Below, piece by piece: positions 8,276-15,354 of a DNA stretch of 64,000 nucleotides; the stretch's first letter is position 1; every line of letters begins with the position of its first letter. The stretch is from CAZWRN01 sp964636275 (GTDB taxonomy: Bacteria > Patescibacteriota > Microgenomatia > Daviesbacterales > UBA10151), in NCBI GenBank assembly GCA_964636275.1, contig CAZWRN010000001.1, forward strand, positions 62,001-126,000, given 5' to 3'. Under the pieces are notes generated by a model, which was not told where the DNA came from, searched no databases, and saw nothing but the letters and a program-made list of their open reading frames with translations. The translations under genes and the position numbers were made by a program.

Positions 8276-8899
8276 TTATTCTGCTAGGTGGGCAAAGTCG
8301 TTGACGCTTTTTACCCGCCAGCCTTTATCCTGATTAAACGTACAAACAGAAATAGCGGTATTATCTATCGACATTCCATGAAATGAGTCATCAAATTGCT
8401 CGATTCGGAGTGTGTCCTTTAAAATAATCAGCATTATAACCATCTTGATAAAGACGCCGTGTGATACAACCACGATATTTTCTTCTGGTCTTTTTTCAAG
8501 CATCTGTAAAACATCTGCTGCTCTTTTTTTTATATCAAAAAAATTTTCTTCATCTGAATGATGATGTTCCGGATCTGGATGCGTATCTAAAAAATGGCGG
8601 AGTTTTTCTAGTTCTGGATCATCGTAAGGTTGATTGTGAAATGAAGAAGGTCTTTTTCTTTCTACCAAAGAATCCATCACCTGCATTGGTTTGCCAGTAG
8701 CTTCTTGAATTGCTTTGGCTGTTTCATGAGCCCTGGTGAAAGAGCTTGCCAGGATTACATCAAAATCCACATGAGTCAAACGCTCGGCAACAATCTTGGC
8801 TTGTTGCTGTCCCAGTTCAGACAGTTTTACATCTGCACCTTGATAATTTCTGGCAACATTGTTGACGGATTCGCCATGGCGAACGAAGTAAATAGTCAT
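8276..8899 (-). CDS. Histidine phosphatase family protein
   Basis: This belongs to the phosphoglycerate-mutase-like branch of the histidine phosphatases. It has the VRHGES signature with phospho-acceptor His8, an SSFTRAHETA segment (52-61) with the conserved Arg, an acidic E80 next to Arg81, and the second catalytic His in VVSHG (H147). At 207 residues it is of family length. Substrates range from sugar phosphates to nucleotides and cannot be told from sequence. It stands alone, convergent with the nucleotidyltransferase gene. Confidence 0.88.
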   Translation of the reverse strand: MTIYFVRHGESVNNVARNYQGADVKLSELGQQQAKIVAERLTHVDFDVILASSFTRAHETAKAIQEATGKPMQVMDSLVERKRPSSFHNQPYDDPELEKLRHFLDTHPDPEHHHSDEENFFDIKKRAADVLQMLEKRPEENIVVVSHGVFIKMVIMLIILKDTLRIEQFDDSFHGMSIDNTAISVCTFNQDKGWRVKSVNDFAHLAE

Positions 8900-8902
8900 G
8901 AA

Positions 8903-8992
8903 AGAAAGTATAAAGGATAGATTATAAATTATAAATAAGAATTATGAATGGATATTTTCGATTTATGATTCAAGATTTACGAATATCCTAAT
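8903..8992. repeat. Heptad repeats with inverted arms upstream of groES
   Basis: Units AAAGTAT, AAAGGAT, AGATTAT, AAATTAT and AAATAAG lead into GGATATTTTCG, which is mirrored by CGAATATCC about 20 bases later. Same repeat class as the other gaps. Confidence 0.6.
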
Positions 8993-9009
8993 ACTAATTA
9001 ACTAACCCA

Positions 9010-9036
9010 TTGGCAGCTCTTGACAATGATTGCTAA
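9010..9036. promoter_or_regulatory. Degenerate CIRCE-like inverted repeat (possible HrcA operator)
   Basis: TTGGCAGCT, 9 bases, GATTGCTAA. The arm and spacer lengths are exactly those of CIRCE (TTAGCACTC-N9-GAGTGCTAA). The right arm matches 8 of 9 positions and the left arm 5 of 9. It overlaps the -35 box of the groES promoter, where HrcA sites are commonly found. No hrcA gene is in the window, so this stays tentative. Confidence 0.45.
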
Positions 9037-9049
9037 TTTATTGTATATA
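9020..9049 (+). promoter_or_regulatory. groES-groEL operon promoter
   Basis: TTGACA (9020-9025), an 18-base spacer and TATATA (9044-9049) form a good housekeeping promoter. The leader would be about 47 bases, unlike the leaderless genes around it. It contains a small hairpin (TCAGA facing TCTGA). No Shine-Dalgarno sequence precedes the groES ATG. Confidence 0.65.
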
Positions 9050-9102
9050 TTCACTTACACAACTGCCTCAGACTTTTAGTTCTGAACTTCTTTTAAAAAA
9101 TT

Positions 9103-9423
9103 ATGGCTAAAAAAAATATTGAAGAGACCAAAAAAGTTTCACTTCGCCCACTCATGGGGTATCTTTTAGTAGAGCCTGTAGCAGCTGAGACGAAAACAGC
9201 TTCTGGGCTTTATTTACCAGATAGTGCTCAGGAAAAACCAGCTGGCCAGGGTGTGGTTGTAGCAGTTGGCACAGATATTATCGTCAATGGTCAAACATTT
9301 ACCTCGCCGGTCAAAGTGGGGGAAAAGATCGTCTATAAAAAATGGGGTGGGGATGAAGTTAAACTCGGTGGTGTGGAATACAAACTAGTAAAATTTGAAG
9401 ATGTGATGGGGGTATTTGAGTAA
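9103..9423 (+). CDS. groES: Co-chaperonin GroES
   Basis: The heptameric lid of the GroEL chaperonin. At 106 residues it has the family blocks VSLRPLMGYLLVEP, the mobile loop AAETKTASGLYLPDSAQEKP, GVVVAVGTD, VKVGEKIVYKKWGGDEVKLGG and EYKLVKFEDVMGVFE. The N-terminus carries about 10 extra, charged residues. It is the first gene of the operon; its TAA overlaps the next ATG by one base, so the next gene is probably translationally coupled. Confidence 0.96.
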   Translation: MAKKNIEETKKVSLRPLMGYLLVEPVAAETKTASGLYLPDSAQEKPAGQGVVVAVGTDIIVNGQTFTSPVKVGEKIVYKKWGGDEVKLGGVEYKLVKFEDVMGVFE

Positions 9424-9755
9424 TGAAAATTGAGCTTAGATCTCAAAGCATGGGATTAGTTGATGCTTTACGAAAGCCTATTCTAGATCAGCAATCACCA
9501 GATCGAGATTTTGTACAGAGAGCTAGGACTCGAATTGATGTGATCAATCAAAAAGCTATAATGATGACCGAAGTATTAGGTTTACCTCCTGAGTTTAAAT
9601 ATGATGTAATGGCCGGAGTTAATACTCCTGCATTATTAGATTCTCAGTTATCAATGATGGTAGATGGTCGGTTAACTCGATTAACTCCCGAAGGAATTAG
9701 TGCTTTGAATTTTCAGCATATGAGAATGGGAAGAACAGGAGGCCTAACAGAATAA
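9423..9755 (+). CDS. Unknown 110-residue protein encoded between groES and groEL
   Basis: A small soluble protein, largely helical (LVDALRKPIL, DFVQRARTRIDVINQKAIMM), with a middle section LGLPPEFKYDVMAGVNTPALL and a basic tail (HMRMGRTGGLTE). It has no signal, membrane segment or motif I recognise. Its ATG overlaps the groES stop (TAATG) and it ends one base before the groEL ATG, so it must be co-transcribed with both. Its own 3' end carries the AGGAGG that may serve groEL. The position suggests a role linked to the chaperonin, but that is inference from context only. Confidence 0.8.
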   Translation: MKIELRSQSMGLVDALRKPILDQQSPDRDFVQRARTRIDVINQKAIMMTEVLGLPPEFKYDVMAGVNTPALLDSQLSMMVDGRLTRLTPEGISALNFQHMRMGRTGGLTE

Positions 9756-9756
9756 T

Positions 9757-11388
9757 ATGGCAAAAATACTTAAATTTGATGCAGAGGCACGAGAAAAATT
9801 GTTAAAGGGTATTAATACCCTGACTGACGCAGTTGCTGCGACACTTGGTCCAAAAGGACGCAATGCAGCGATCGATCGAAAATGGGGTGCGCCAAACGTT
9901 GTGCATGATGGTGTCACTGTGGCTAAAGAGATCGAGTTAGAAGATCCATTTGAAAATATGGGGGCACAGATCCTCAAAGAAGCAGCTTCCAAAACCAATG
10001 ATATTGCTGGTGATGGTACGACCACAGCTACTGTTTTAGCTCAGGCTATCGTATCTGAAGCTTTGAAAAATATCCAGGCTGGTGCCAATCCAATGGTCTT
10101 AAGACGAGGAATAGATCGGGCAGTGACGGAAGTAGTTGCTGAGCTAAAAAAGATGAGTAAAAAATTGGTAACTCCAGAAGAGATCACTCAGGTTGCAACT
10201 ATTTCGGCTCAAAATGAGGAGATTGGCCGACTTATCTCAGAAGCAATTGCCAAAGTTGGTAAAGATGGTGTTATCACTGTCGAAGAAGGCAAAACCATGC
10301 AGATGAGTGTGGACTATAAAGAAGGTATGGAGTTTGATAAAGGTTACCAATCACCTTATTTTGTGACCGACTCAGACAAAATGGAAGCTTCGATGGAAGA
10401 TGTTCATATCCTGATCACTGATAAAAAGATCTCAGCGATGGCGGAGTTTATGCCATTTTTGGAAAAATATGTTCAGGTATCAAAAACCCTGGTTATCATT
10501 GCTGAAGAGGTCGAAGGTGAAGCTTTGACTACCCTGATCCTCAATAAAATCCGTGGTTCTTTCAATGTCTTAGCTGTAGCTGCTCCTGGATTTGGTGATC
10601 GCAGAAAACAGATGCTGGAAGATATTGCTATTTTAACGGGTGGTACTGTTGTCTCAGCCGAGACTGGTATGAAGTTTGAAGATATTGATATTGAAAAAGA
10701 TCTCGGTCGGGCAGGCAGGGTGACTTCAACCAAAGATTCTACTTTAATTGTGGACGGTAAAGGTAGTAAGAAAGCTTTGGAAGCACGAATTGCTCAGATC
10801 AGACGAGAGCTGGCTGCGGCTGATAGTGAATTTGATAAAGAAAAGTTGCAGGAAAGATTGGCTAAATTGACTGGTGGTGTAGCAGTACTCAACGTCGGTG
10901 CAGCAACTGAAGTTGAGATGAAGGAGAAAAAAGAGCGGGTGATCGATGCCGTATCTGCAACAAAAGCGGCTTTGGATGAAGGTATTGTGCCTGGTGGAGA
11001 GACTGCTTTACTGCGGGCAATGGTTGCTTTGGATAAAGTTAAAGTAGCTGATGATGAAGAACAGCTAGGAATTACTCTGGTAAGAAAAGCTTTGGAAAAA
11101 CCATTTAGAAAGTTGCTACAAAACGGTGGAATGGATGAGGGTGTTGCTTTAGTTAAGGTTTTGGAGAGTAAAGGCAATATGGGTATTGATCTGATGGATG
11201 GTCAGTTGAAAGATTTGGTTAAAGCGGGTGTGATTGATCCTGTCAAAGTGACCCGAAGTGCGCTGCAAAATGCTGCATCAGTGGCGATCATGGTGATGAC
11301 TACCAATGTTTTGATCACCGATGCTCCGGAAAAAGAAAAAGGTTCACCAGCCATGCCAGGTGGTGGCATGCCAGGAATGGATTATTAG
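9757..11388 (+). CDS. groEL: Chaperonin GroEL
   Basis: The 60-kDa chaperonin that folds proteins in an ATP-driven double ring with GroES. At 543 residues it is full length. Visible landmarks are LGPKGRNAAID and VHDGVTVAKEI near the N-terminus, the ATP-binding GDGTTTATVLA, the apical-domain block FNVLAVAAPGFGDRRKQML, LTGGVAVLNVGAATE and EGIVPGGETALLRA. It ends with the usual Gly/Met tail GGGMPGMDY. An AGGAGG lies 14 bases before the start, within the preceding gene. A terminator follows about 30 bases after the stop. Confidence 0.98.
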   Translation: MAKILKFDAEAREKLLKGINTLTDAVAATLGPKGRNAAIDRKWGAPNVVHDGVTVAKEIELEDPFENMGAQILKEAASKTNDIAGDGTTTATVLAQAIVSEALKNIQAGANPMVLRRGIDRAVTEVVAELKKMSKKLVTPEEITQVATISAQNEEIGRLISEAIAKVGKDGVITVEEGKTMQMSVDYKEGMEFDKGYQSPYFVTDSDKMEASMEDVHILITDKKISAMAEFMPFLEKYVQVSKTLVIIAEEVEGEALTTLILNKIRGSFNVLAVAAPGFGDRRKQMLEDIAILTGGTVVSAETGMKFEDIDIEKDLGRAGRVTSTKDSTLIVDGKGSKKALEARIAQIRRELAAADSEFDKEKLQERLAKLTGGVAVLNVGAATEVEMKEKKERVIDAVSATKAALDEGIVPGGETALLRAMVALDKVKVADDEEQLGITLVRKALEKPFRKLLQNGGMDEGVALVKVLESKGNMGIDLMDGQLKDLVKAGVIDPVKVTRSALQNAASVAIMVMTTNVLITDAPEKEKGSPAMPGGGMPGMDY

Positions 11389-11416
11389 AAATTACAAAGT
11401 ATAAAGGATAAAGTAT

Positions 11417-11442
11417 AAAAGTCTCCGCAAGGAGGCTTTTTT
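11417..11442 (+). terminator. Intrinsic terminator after groEL
   Basis: AAAAGTCTCC, a GCAA tetraloop and GGAGGCTTTTTT form a compact stem followed by a T-run. This ends the chaperonin operon and separates it from the PrkA-like gene, which has its own -10 box. A short AAAGTAT heptad tract precedes the stem. Confidence 0.85.
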
Positions 11443-11470
11443 GTGCTCTTGATTCCTACTTAAAAATCTA

Positions 11471-11476
11471 TACAAT
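11471..11476 (+). promoter_or_regulatory. -10 box of the prkA-like gene
   Basis: TACAAT ends 7 bases before the ATG at 11484, so the mRNA is probably leaderless. The -35 is not obvious. Confidence 0.5.
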
Positions 11477-11483
11477 ACCTCTA

Positions 11484-13412
11484 ATGGCTTTGGGTCAAGA
11501 ACACTCTTCAAATGGCCGTCCGCATATATCTTCAGACACCGAGCCTTTAACCAACTTTGCGCAATATGGGGCGTTAAGATCATCTGGATTAATAGTTCCG
11601 ATGAACTCTCAACAAATTCTTTGGAAATCGTTGACTGCAGGTGGAGTATTTTTGAGAGATTCAGGTTTTAATGATTTAGGTGTTTATAGAAACAGAAATA
11701 GTAGAAATCAAGTTTTTGGATCTGAATATACTATTCATGCTACTGCTGAAGCTGTAAAGGTGGCCGCCTCTAATCCCGAGCATGATAAAGGGCTACTATT
11801 TTATGGACCAACAGGGTCTGGTAAATCAAATATAGTTGATATTACTGTTAAATCAGTTGAGGCAACAGCACCGAAAATACCAGGTTTGTTGGCGATTAAG
11901 GATTGCCCAATTAAGGAAGATCCGGATCATTTACTAAACTTAAAAAACGTCTCAGGTCGAGTTAGTTCTGATGTAAAACCACATGGTGATTTGTGTCCTT
12001 GTTGTCAAATTAAATATGAAGGTCTGTCTGCTGAAGAAATAGATGCAATTCTGTTAGCCCCACTAAAATTTAGAAGTCGCACAGGAGAGCAAATTGTAAG
12101 ACTTCAGCCATCTGATACTCAATTTAAGGATAGTTTAGAAGGTCTTGATCGGTTGGTTCAGTTGATTCAGGCTGCCAATAGAGGTTTGTTAGTGGTAGAT
12201 GAAATGGGTGATCATCCATTTAGTTTTTTTCATCATATAAAGGACTTGCTTCGTGATGGAGATTTGAAATACAGAGGAATGGTTTTCCCGATGGACTTGA
12301 TGATGATTACCCACACTACCTCTCAAGAGTGGAAGGGGTTTTCTGATAATCAAAGTAATCGTCCGGTTATAGAACGAATACAATCGATCCCTGTTGCATA
12401 CAACTTAGATAAACAAGCTGAAGTGCAAGTTTATAACAAAGGAATAAGTGTATTGGAATCGCCACCTCATATAGCACCTAATACATTGGAGACCTGGGCT
12501 GAACTGGCTGTTTCAACTAGAATAACACCAACATCTAGCACCTTAGATAGTCGCTACAGGGATATTAAAAATAGTAGATCTTTCTTGCTAGGAGAATTAG
12601 CAAATTTAGGAGATCATGAAGCTACGAGAAGAATAAAAGTGGATTTATATAGTGGAGAAGAAGTACCAGGTTTTAAAAAAGGAGATGTAAAAGCGATTCA
12701 GGAGGAAGGTATTATCAGTTTGGAAGGTATGACTGGACTATCTCCGGTCGCAGCTAGGGGTTTGTTAATTGAAATGATGGGACAGCAGGGGAAATGTATT
12801 TCACCTAAAGATTTATTTTTTGGTATATCTGAGCGTTTAAAACAGGGGGGGAAGCCAGGTTATGTTGAAAAAGATAAATGGAATCCTGTGATTTCCGCAG
12901 TGAAAAAAAGATGGGAAGAGGGTCTTCAAAAAGTAGTTTTAGGAGCATTTAGGGATGATATGTTGAATAAGATCAATACTAAAACTACAGCGTATATTGA
13001 GGAATGCGAATTATTGCTTGGGATGGTAGATCCAAGGATAGACAGTAATGGTGAGAATATACCAGCAGATATCACATTCATGACAAATATAGAAAAGACT
13101 ATATTTGGAAAAGTTTTAACCAATGAAGAAAGAGGGAGTATTTTAAGAGGTTTGCCTCGTAAAAGTTCTCAATCTGCTGATAAAACTCCGGAAAGAGCAA
13201 AATTTGATCAGGGTATTGAACAAATTGTACTGGAAGAAGGTTCTTATAGACCTCAAGATGTATTAAAATCTTTTCCACGAAAACAGAAAGAAGTTGGCTA
13301 TATTGAGGAAGCAAGGCAAAAACTCGTAACAGATAAAGGGTTTTGTGTACATTGTGCGACAGAGTCTATTGATTATGTAGCGCAGATTCTGCGTCAGTCT
13401 TCAGATAAATAA
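11484..13412 (+). CDS. PrkA-family AAA+ ATPase
   Basis: The 642 residues match PrkA along the whole length and at family size. Landmarks are Walker A GPTGSGKS (108-115), CPIKEDPDHLL (141-151) for the family's CPMHEEPLHL block, a LCPCC cysteine cluster (170-174), and ANRGLLVVDE Walker B (231-240). MMITHTTSQEW (273-283) sits where PrkA has HSNEEEW. GLSPVAARGLLIEMM and GKCISPKDLFFGI precede the C-terminal helices. PrkA was named a serine kinase; work in Bacillus subtilis supports ATP-dependent protease activity. The usual partners YeaH and SpoVR/YcgB are absent here. The extra Cys/His near the C-terminus (FCVHC) is notable. Family sure, role open. Confidence 0.85.
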   Translation: MALGQEHSSNGRPHISSDTEPLTNFAQYGALRSSGLIVPMNSQQILWKSLTAGGVFLRDSGFNDLGVYRNRNSRNQVFGSEYTIHATAEAVKVAASNPEHDKGLLFYGPTGSGKSNIVDITVKSVEATAPKIPGLLAIKDCPIKEDPDHLLNLKNVSGRVSSDVKPHGDLCPCCQIKYEGLSAEEIDAILLAPLKFRSRTGEQIVRLQPSDTQFKDSLEGLDRLVQLIQAANRGLLVVDEMGDHPFSFFHHIKDLLRDGDLKYRGMVFPMDLMMITHTTSQEWKGFSDNQSNRPVIERIQSIPVAYNLDKQAEVQVYNKGISVLESPPHIAPNTLETWAELAVSTRITPTSSTLDSRYRDIKNSRSFLLGELANLGDHEATRRIKVDLYSGEEVPGFKKGDVKAIQEEGIISLEGMTGLSPVAARGLLIEMMGQQGKCISPKDLFFGISERLKQGGKPGYVEKDKWNPVISAVKKRWEEGLQKVVLGAFRDDMLNKINTKTTAYIEECELLLGMVDPRIDSNGENIPADITFMTNIEKTIFGKVLTNEERGSILRGLPRKSSQSADKTPERAKFDQGIEQIVLEEGSYRPQDVLKSFPRKQKEVGYIEEARQKLVTDKGFCVHCATESIDYVAQILRQSSDK

Positions 13413-13434
13413 ATGGTGTATTATAAGAGAATAG

Positions 13435-14025
13435 ATGAAAAAAGTTCATTATAAAGAGCCGTCGCATAAAGATAAAAAAGCTTTTGGAGCTTATTTATCT
13501 GAAGACGAGGAGTTGGTGCTGGCGACAGGATATGGGGCCAACTATCTTCGTCATCAGTTTGCTTATTTCATGATGATTCCAGGGGGGATCTCCTGGTTGA
13601 TTGGTGCTGGGCTGGCCTATTTTTATCAGTTTAATTTGGGATATGGATTGTTGGCTGGATTAATTATTTCTATGATCTATGCCTATATCAAAGTTGTTTG
13701 GCTTTATCATGCCAACCGTTTTCTGCTTACTACCAGAAGAGTGATCATCAAGCAAGGCGTGATTGCTGTAAAACTTAAATCAGCTTTGTACGATAAAATT
13801 ACTCACATTGAAGTAGATCAGAGTTTGTTTGACAGATTGATTATGAAACACGGAAATGTACTGATCCATACTGCTGGAGGAAACAATGACGAGATCAAAG
13901 TTCTAAATATTGATGAGCCGATCGAATTTAAAAATTTACTTGAACGACTGATCAACAGAGAAAGAGAGCGATTTGGTGGGGCGACTGGTCCGGTAGTGAC
14001 TTTGGAAGGTGAACTGGTAGAGTGA
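13435..14025 (+). CDS. PH-domain (bPH2-type) membrane protein
   Basis: A 196-residue protein with two membrane helices (about 45-95: MMIPGGISWLIGAGLAYFY and YGLLAGLIISMIYAYIKVVW). A bacterial PH-like domain follows: HANRFLLTTRRVIIKQGVI, KSALYDKITHIEVDQSLFDRL, GNVLIHTAGG. It is a single-domain relative of the YdbS/YdbT proteins, whose roles are poorly defined. TATTAT (13419-13424) lies 10 bases before the ATG. It starts 22 bases after the PrkA-like gene on the same strand and may also be read with it. Confidence 0.85.
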   Translation: MKKVHYKEPSHKDKKAFGAYLSEDEELVLATGYGANYLRHQFAYFMMIPGGISWLIGAGLAYFYQFNLGYGLLAGLIISMIYAYIKVVWLYHANRFLLTTRRVIIKQGVIAVKLKSALYDKITHIEVDQSLFDRLIMKHGNVLIHTAGGNNDEIKVLNIDEPIEFKNLLERLINRERERFGGATGPVVTLEGELVE

Positions 14026-14030
14026 GTAAC

Positions 14031-15257
14031 TTATTTAAGATTTAGGAAAGATAATAGGTCCAAAGAGATTCTTCCTCCGGTTGGGACTTCTTCTTTAGCT
14101 GGAATATTTGTCACAAAGTTGAGAGTATTTGGAGTATTATTGGTTTGATTTAATAAAGTTGAAAGATTGGTCTGAGCAATTGTTTCAAATTTCTGTTTTT
14201 CTTCAGCACTTCTAGACTGATGCATAGAGAAAGCCAGAATACTATTAAAGTTTTCTTTAGCTATATCAGATGGAATTGCGTAATTAGCCAAAGTTTTTGG
14301 TAGACTGTCTGTCAAATTGAGAGATAAATTATCTTTCAACTCTGGGTTTGATGGGGTGACAAGTGCCTTTAAAGTAGTTTCAGATATCTTCTCGGGTGTT
14401 AATTTTTTATCTGCTTCCTCTTTTTTGGCTTCATCACTAACTTCTGATGAAGCAGATGCTGTATTCTCTACTATGCCGGTGAAAATATTGGCACTGGTAG
14501 AAGCTTGTTCTTCAGTTGGAATGGCGATAGCCGATGCCGTTGCTGATTGATAAGTGATGAAATCTTCCTCTTTTGGATAGTTACGGATCTCAGGGAGAAG
14601 AGGTCGTGGATCTACTTTTTTCCCAGCGTAAGAAAGCTCTAAATGAGTGTGTGGACCCGTGGTATGTCCGGTCATTCCGACCTCACCGATCAGATCATCA
14701 GTATTTACCTCTTTACCTTTGGTGACGTAGATTTTACCCATATGACCATAAGTAGATTTATAGCCATTACCATGATCGATCTCAACCATCAAACCCAATC
14801 CCCAGATGTTGTAACCGGCTTCAGTGACTACACCTTTACCGATTGGTTTGATTGGCATCCCTAAACCAATACAAATATCGATACCAGGATGGTATGAAGC
14901 AAAAGGTGTAGTGATGTATCCGGTATGTGGTAGCTGGAAGTTGGTAGGTGGAGGTGTCGGAATAGGGGCAGCTGATGGTGATGGTGTGGCTGAAGGGAGG
15001 GTGCTTTGAACCTGATTGATGACTTGGTTGACGGGTGCAATTGGTGTTTGGGCAAAGGTAATAGAACCGTTTTGTAGGAAAAAAGAGAAACAAAAAACCC
15101 CCAAGGCTGTTTTAGCAAAAATTTTGCTAAGTGCTTGGTTCCTGGTGGCGCCCAGATGAAATGACGTAACAATCTTCGCCAAAGACTGTTTAAGGGCGGG
15201 CAGCTGCTTGTATGGATAACCCCAATGGAAATCCACTCTGCTTAGTCCGTTGACCAT
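14031..15257 (-). CDS. Secreted M23-family peptidase
   Basis: A LytM-type zinc peptidase that cuts peptidoglycan cross-bridges. A hydrophobic signal segment (KTALGVFCFSFFLQ, ending near ITFAQ) is followed by a Pro/Ser linker and the peptidase core. The core has PHTGYITTPF, YHPGIDI with the first Zn ligands, GNGYKSTYGHMG, and GHTTGPHTHLEL with the HxH ligand pair. About 200 C-terminal residues are Ser/Ala/Glu-rich with no recognised domain. I place the start at ATG 15257. A longer in-frame start at 15323 overlaps the promoter -10 and hairpin, so it is unlikely to be transcribed. Confidence 0.85.
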   Translation of the reverse strand: MVNGLSRVDFHWGYPYKQLPALKQSLAKIVTSFHLGATRNQALSKIFAKTALGVFCFSFFLQNGSITFAQTPIAPVNQVINQVQSTLPSATPSPSAAPIPTPPPTNFQLPHTGYITTPFASYHPGIDICIGLGMPIKPIGKGVVTEAGYNIWGLGLMVEIDHGNGYKSTYGHMGKIYVTKGKEVNTDDLIGEVGMTGHTTGPHTHLELSYAGKKVDPRPLLPEIRNYPKEEDFITYQSATASAIAIPTEEQASTSANIFTGIVENTASASSEVSDEAKKEEADKKLTPEKISETTLKALVTPSNPELKDNLSLNLTDSLPKTLANYAIPSDIAKENFNSILAFSMHQSRSAEEKQKFETIAQTNLSTLLNQTNNTPNTLNFVTNIPAKEEVPTGGRISLDLLSFLNLK

Positions 15258-15258
15258 C

Positions 15259-15330
15259 AAAAAACCCATCATACTCTTAAGCATGATGGGCAGAAGCGAT
15301 ACTATAACACATATCAGGCTCAAAAGTCAA
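15259..15330 (-). promoter_or_regulatory. Promoter and 5' hairpin of the M23 peptidase gene
   Basis: On the minus strand TTGACT (15330-15325), 18 bases, then TATAGT (15306-15301) make a strong promoter. Four or so bases after the predicted start, an 11-bp stem follows (CCCATCATGCT facing AGTATGATGGG, with a TAAG loop, 15290-15265). TTTTTT comes next (15264-15259), and the first usable ATG is one base later. The structure looks like an intrinsic terminator set in the leader; it could attenuate or just protect the 5' end. Confidence 0.6.
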
Positions 15331-15354
15331 ATTTAGGGCTTCCTAGCAGGGTGA

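Noticed and set aside
9056..9102. Riboswitch in the groES leader
   Set aside because: The leader is only about 47 bases with one small stem, too short for known riboswitch classes.
10473..11177. Minus-strand frames inside groEL
   Set aside because: They are antisense shadows of a strongly conserved gene, low in complexity (Ser/Ala/Pro-rich), without start signals.
15258..15323. Longer N-terminus of the M23 peptidase starting at 15323
   Set aside because: These codons overlap the -10 box and the 5' hairpin, so they would not be transcribed from the visible promoter.
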